Part shown: piece by piece, positions 43,610 to 47,202 of the stretch
How positions within the stretch are numbered: the stretch's first letter is position 1
How the letters are laid out: the number at the start of each line of letters is the position of its first letter
Origin: Actinomycetota bacterium
GTDB taxonomy: Bacteria > Actinomycetota > Thermoleophilia > Solirubrobacterales > 70-9
NCBI GenBank assembly: GCA_005885405.1
Contig: VAYN01000013.1
Coordinates: 134,350 to 181,551, forward strand
DNA length: 47,202 nucleotides
Direction: 5' to 3'
Notes under the pieces: generated by a model
The model's input: the letters and a program-made list of their open reading frames with translations, nothing else
Database searches by the model: none
Told to the model about the DNA's origin: nothing
Position numbers and translations under genes: made by a program

Positions 43610-45024
43610 GCGCGGAGGAGCGCAAAGGCGCCGAGGCCAACGCGGCCGAATACGGGAAAACGGCGAGCTTCCTGGCGATCGGCGTCGGCCTCACCGGCCT
43701 GATCACCTACGCCTACTTCCTGATCGCCTCCCACACGCTCTCGGAATCCGACTACGGCCAGATCACCGTGCTTTGGTCGGCGGTCTTCATCACGATCTCG
43801 ACCCTCTACCGGCCGGTTGAACAGCTTCTCAGCCGCCACGTCTCCGAGCGGCTGGCGAAAGGCGAACCGCTGCGCCAGGACCTGCGCGTCGCCTCGACGA
43901 TCCAGGTCGGTCTGGCGCTCTTCTTCGCGGTCGTCGCCCTGGTGCTGCGTGGGCCGATCCAGGACGACCTCCTGGAAGGGAACGAAACGCTCTACTGGGT
44001 CTTCTTCGGCGCCGTCCTCTTCTATGCCGCCAGCTACTTCGCCCGCGGATTCCTCGCCGGCCAGCGGACCTTCGGCCTGTTCACGGCGCTGATCCTCTCC
44101 GAGTCCTGCTTCCGAACCCTCTTCGCGGTCTTGGTCGCGATCGGCCTGCTCAGCGGCCAGTCCTGGGTCGCGGTTGGGATCGTCGCCGCGCCGAGCCTGA
44201 GCCTGCTGGTGGTGCCGTTCGCGTTCGCAAGGCGGGCGAAGAAGGTGCAGGCCCAAGCGCCACCCACCGCCCCAGGAAGCGAAGCTGAGGACGCGGCGGC
44301 AGGACCAGGATCAGAAATGACTATGCGCGAGGGCGGCGGCTTTGCCGCGGCGGTGCTCGTGATCATGTTCAGCGAACAGGCTTTCCTCAACGCCGGGCCG
44401 ATCATTACCCGCGGCCTCCAGGGAGCCGCGGCCGCCGGCTTCATCTTCAACGTGCTGATGATTGCCCGGGCGCCCCTGCAGCTGTTCCAGGCGGTCTCGA
44501 CCAGCATCCTCCCCCACCTCACCACCCTCCATACCTCAACCGCGCCCGAGAGCGAGCGTGAATTCCACCGCTCGGTCCGCGGCGTCCTGCTTGGCGTCGC
44601 CGCCTTCGCCGCCTTCACCGGGCTCGTTGTTCTCATCGCCGGGCCGCAACTGATGGGGATCGCTTTTTCGAAGAAGGGGCTCGAGTACTACGACCGGCCA
44701 GGGCTGCTGCTGGTAACCCTTGGGATGGGGCTGTACCTCGGCTCGGTCACCCTGAACCAGGCCTGCCTCGCCCAGGGCCAGGTGCGGCGCGCCGCCGCCC
44801 GCTGGATCGCCTGCGCCGCCTTCTTCATCCTCTGGAACTTCCTGCCGATCGTCAGCAACGAGTTCCGCCGGGTCGAGATCGGCTTCGCGCTCACCGCCGG
44901 CGTCCTCTTCGGCCTCCTCTACCTCGTCTACCGCTACCCACACGGGCGCGAGGAGGACATCCCCCGCGAGGGCTCGACCGAGGAACTCGAGCTGCGGCTC
45001 GCCTCGATCGACGAGAACACCTGA
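43606..45024 (+). CDS. Polysaccharide flippase-like (MOP superfamily) membrane protein
   Basis: A 472-residue protein with about 12-14 transmembrane segments, from ASFLAIGVGLTGLITYAYFL through FFAVVALVLRG to FALTAGVLFGLLYLVYRY. Its organisation resembles Wzx/MurJ-type MOP flippases. A charged loop (about 205-240, APPTAPGSEAEDAAAGPGS) splits the two halves. The GTG start is fixed by the GTGA overlap with the glycosyltransferase. It likely moves a lipid-linked sugar across the membrane; the substrate is unknown. A longer open frame in another register covering the glycosyltransferase is a shadow. Confidence 0.82.
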   Translation: MSAEERKGAEANAAEYGKTASFLAIGVGLTGLITYAYFLIASHTLSESDYGQITVLWSAVFITISTLYRPVEQLLSRHVSERLAKGEPLRQDLRVASTIQVGLALFFAVVALVLRGPIQDDLLEGNETLYWVFFGAVLFYAASYFARGFLAGQRTFGLFTALILSESCFRTLFAVLVAIGLLSGQSWVAVGIVAAPSLSLLVVPFAFARRAKKVQAQAPPTAPGSEAEDAAAGPGSEMTMREGGGFAAAVLVIMFSEQAFLNAGPIITRGLQGAAAAGFIFNVLMIARAPLQLFQAVSTSILPHLTTLHTSTAPESEREFHRSVRGVLLGVAAFAAFTGLVVLIAGPQLMGIAFSKKGLEYYDRPGLLLVTLGMGLYLGSVTLNQACLAQGQVRRAAARWIACAAFFILWNFLPIVSNEFRRVEIGFALTAGVLFGLLYLVYRYPHGREEDIPREGSTEELELRLASIDENT

Positions 45025-45047
45025 GCCGCTTCCTTTAGGTTCCCTCG

Positions 45048-46910
45048 ATGGGGCACCACGACGCCGAGCTGATCCTGATCGCCGGTGCCCTTCTGGGGGC
45101 CGGCATCGTCGGGGCGCTGCTCGCCGACCGGGTCCGCGTTCCCGGGCTCCTGCTCTTTCTCGCTCTCGGGATGGTGGCCGGCTCGCAGGGGATCGGCGGG
45201 ATCGAGTTCTCCAACATGGAGCTGGCGCGGACGTTGGGGACGATCGCGCTGATCCTGATCCTCTTCGAGGGCGGGCTGACCGCCGGCTGGTCGGAGATCC
45301 GGCCGGTGCTCGGCACGGCTGCCTCGCTGGCCACGGTCGGCACCATCCTCACCGCGGTCGTCGCCGGCTTTGCGGCCAAGCTGATCTTCGACATCGGCAC
45401 CCTGGAAGGGCTGATCGTCGGCTCGGCGATCGCCGCCACCGACTCGGCCGCAATTTTCGCCGTGCTGCGCCGCTCGACTCTGGAGAAGCGGCTGGCGCGC
45501 TCGCTCGAGGGCGAGTCCGGGATGAACGACCCCGTCGCCCTACTGCTGGTGATCGGGTTCATCGAATGGATCCAGGAGCCCGGCTATGGGCTGGCCGACA
45601 TGGCCGGCCTGCTGGCCCTCAAACTCGCGGTCGGGATCGCTGTCGGCTACCTCGTCGGCCGCCTCGCCGTGGCCGCGCTCAGCGCCGTGCGGCTGCCGAC
45701 CGACGGGATCTACCCGGTGGCGACGGTCGCGATCGCCGCCCTCGCCTACGGGGTCGCCGAGGTCGCCCACGGCTCGGGTTTGCTCGCCACCTACCTGGCT
45801 GCACTGGCGCTCGGTGGCGCCAACATCCCCGCCCGGCGCACCGTCGTCGCCTTCCACGAGGGGCTCGGCTGGGTCGCTCAGCTGTCGCTCTTCATCCTCC
45901 TCGGCCTCCTCGTCTTCCCGAGCCAGCTCGACGACGTGGCGCTGAAGGGACTGGCGCTGTCTGCCGTGCTGATCCTCGTCGCCCGCCCTCTGGCGACCTT
46001 CGTCGCCACTGCGGTAGCGCCGCTCAACGTGCGGGAGCGGCTGATGCTGGGCTGGGCTGGGCTGCGCGGCGCGACGCCGATCTGGCTCGCCACTTTCCCG
46101 GTTGTCGCCGGGATCGCCGGCGGTCAGGAAGAGTTCGCGATCGTCTTCTTCGTCGTCGTCACCTCGGCTCTGGTCCAGGGAGCAAGCTTCGAGCCGCTGG
46201 CGACGCGGCTCGGGCTGACGACCGACGAGCCGGCGCTGCCGCGGCGGCTACTGGAGTCGGGTCGGATCCGGCGCATGGGCGGCGACGTGATCGCCTACCG
46301 GGTGCCAGAGGGAGCCGCGATCGCCGGGCACCGGGTCCGCGAACTCGAGCTGCCGCGCGAGGCGCTCGTCAACGTGATCGTCCGCGACGGAAACGCGATG
46401 CCGCCGCGAGGATCGACCGAGCTGCAGGAGGGCGACGAGCTGCACATCCTCGTCCGCAGCGAGTTGCGCGATGAGGTCGAGGGCCTAACGGGCCATTGGG
46501 CCAAAGGCCCGATCGGCCGGCCCGCCCCGCCCCCGCTGCCGCGACGCGGGGCCTCTCAGGTTTTCACGGTACGTCCCGCCCGGGTAGACGGGGAGCTCGG
46601 CGAGGAGATCGACGGGATTCCGATCGTCAGGGTGATGCGCGACCGCAGCGAGCGGGGCGCCTACCTCGTCGCCCTCGCCGACGGACGCTATGCGGTGCTA
46701 AGCGCGGGCCTGATCGCGATCGGAGGCCGACGGGCGCTCGCGGGCTGGTGCGAGGGCCGCGCCGCGCGCGAGGACGTCGACGCCTCGGAGCGGGCCTGGT
46801 GGCAGGAGGTGACGGGGGCGCTGATCGCCCGCGGGCGTTCAGGCGGCCCCGGCCGCGTCGACGATCTCGGCGTAAGCGGTAGCGGGCTCGGCGGCGCCGA
46901 AAACGGCTGA
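45048..46910 (+). CDS. CPA1-type K+(Na+)/H+ antiporter with C-terminal RCK-like domain
   Basis: 620 residues. About 12 membrane helices (ELILIAGALLGAGIVGALLA to FVVVTSALVQGA). The ion-binding motif is AIAATDSAAIFAVLR with LEGESGMNDPVALLLV. The cytosolic part from about 400 contains a TrkA-C/RCK_C-like domain (AYRVPEGAAIAGHRVRELEL to ELHILVRSEL). The layout matches NhaP2/CvrA-type potassium-proton antiporters involved in volume and pH control. Its last 72 bp overlap the 3' end of rpe on the other strand, so the final Gly-rich residues may be dispensable. Confidence 0.87.
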   Translation: MGHHDAELILIAGALLGAGIVGALLADRVRVPGLLLFLALGMVAGSQGIGGIEFSNMELARTLGTIALILILFEGGLTAGWSEIRPVLGTAASLATVGTILTAVVAGFAAKLIFDIGTLEGLIVGSAIAATDSAAIFAVLRRSTLEKRLARSLEGESGMNDPVALLLVIGFIEWIQEPGYGLADMAGLLALKLAVGIAVGYLVGRLAVAALSAVRLPTDGIYPVATVAIAALAYGVAEVAHGSGLLATYLAALALGGANIPARRTVVAFHEGLGWVAQLSLFILLGLLVFPSQLDDVALKGLALSAVLILVARPLATFVATAVAPLNVRERLMLGWAGLRGATPIWLATFPVVAGIAGGQEEFAIVFFVVVTSALVQGASFEPLATRLGLTTDEPALPRRLLESGRIRRMGGDVIAYRVPEGAAIAGHRVRELELPREALVNVIVRDGNAMPPRGSTELQEGDELHILVRSELRDEVEGLTGHWAKGPIGRPAPPPLPRRGASQVFTVRPARVDGELGEEIDGIPIVRVMRDRSERGAYLVALADGRYAVLSAGLIAIGGRRALAGWCEGRAAREDVDASERAWWQEVTGALIARGRSGGPGRVDDLGVSGSGLGGAENG

Positions 46911-47202
46911 GCCGGCGACGAAGAGCTGAGCCCCGGCGGCGGCGAGCGGCCCGGCGGTCTCCTTGTCGACGCCGCCGTCGACCTCGATCGCGGCGCCGCC
47001 GGCGAGCGGCAGCAGCCGCTCGACCTTCTCCGGCGAGGTCTCGATGAAGGACTGTCCGCCCCAGCCGGGATTGACGGTCATGCAAAGGACGATGTCGGCG
47101 AGGCCGCGCAGCTCTCCCACCGCCTCGACGGGGGTGCCGGGGTTGATCGCGATCCCCGCCAGGCAGCCGAGCTCACGGACGGCGGCGAGGGTCCGGTGAG
47201 CG
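46839..47202 (-). CDS. rpe: Ribulose-phosphate 3-epimerase, N-terminus cut by window edge
   Basis: The C-terminal part of a TIM-barrel epimerase of the pentose phosphate pathway. Visible: GIAINPGTPVEAVGELRGLA, VLCMTVNPGWGGQSFIE (a hallmark loop), the second catalytic Asp region in AAIEVDGGVDKETA, and LFVAGSAVFGAAEPATAYAE. About 121 codons are present, and the frame runs off the right edge without a start. rpe near ribD is common in actinobacteria; here three plus-strand genes lie between. Confidence 0.93.
   Translation of the reverse strand, partial: AHRTLAAVRELGCLAGIAINPGTPVEAVGELRGLADIVLCMTVNPGWGGQSFIETSPEKVERLLPLAGGAAIEVDGGVDKETAGPLAAAGAQLFVAGSAVFGAAEPATAYAEIVDAAGAA

Overview
The window looks like high-GC chromosomal DNA from an actinobacterium, most likely class Thermoleophilia (order Solirubrobacterales). 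The evidence is the GC-rich codon usage, the frequent GTG/TTG starts and the actinobacterial gene neighbourhoods: xerC-whiG, dprA-comM-yraN-rnhB-lepB-rplS-trmD-khpA-rpsP-ffh-ftsY-smc-rnc-acpP-plsX-rpmF, a SepIVA/DivIVA-like gene next to coaD, and a rib operon near rpe. The lineage is inferred from proteins and gene order, not from an rRNA gene; none is present.

Layout. (1) 1-2.5 kb is accessory DNA: a truncated hypothetical gene and an AbiE-type toxin-antitoxin pair whose antitoxin carries an in-frame amber codon. It ends at a 3' tRNA fragment with a terminator, which looks like one end of an integrated island extending leftward out of the window. (2) 2.5-14.4 kb: a membrane protein, a DEAD-type helicase, a secreted beta-helix protein, a VOC protein, RNase HI, a WhiG/FliA sigma factor, a XerC-type recombinase, an L,D-transpeptidase, an MTHFS-like protein, an alpha/beta hydrolase and ilvD. 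(3) 14.5-30.4 kb: a long minus-strand information-processing block (thiD, dprA, comM, rnhB, lepB, rplS, trmD, khpA, rpsP, ffh, ftsY, smc, rnc, acpP, plsX, rpmF), with yraN and a DUF177 gene on the plus strand. (4) 30.4-38.8 kb: coaD, a recG-rsmD gene fusion, fakA, a divergent MMPL exporter, a frame-broken DUF559 gene and rpmB. (5) 38.8-42.5 kb: the riboflavin operon ribD-ribE-ribBA-ribH, tightly overlapped. (6) 42.6-47.2 kb: a family 2 glycosyltransferase, a flippase-like membrane protein and a K+/H+-type antiporter on the plus strand, then the end of rpe on the minus strand.

Most notable observations. Three copies of a small structured repeat (inside recG, inside ribD, and between ribD and the glycosyltransferase gene) share the ends GGGTGGC...GACAGGACCC. 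They keep an identical asymmetric 2x5 internal loop while the flanking helices vary with compensating changes. The smc gene sits at its canonical locus but encodes only 789 residues and has no recognisable hinge domain. RNase III has two changed metal-site residues. RecG and RsmD are fused in one frame. Ribosomal protein L19 has a 120-residue acidic repeat tail. L28, L32 and L19 share an almost identical promoter motif, placed so that L28 and L32 should be essentially leaderless.
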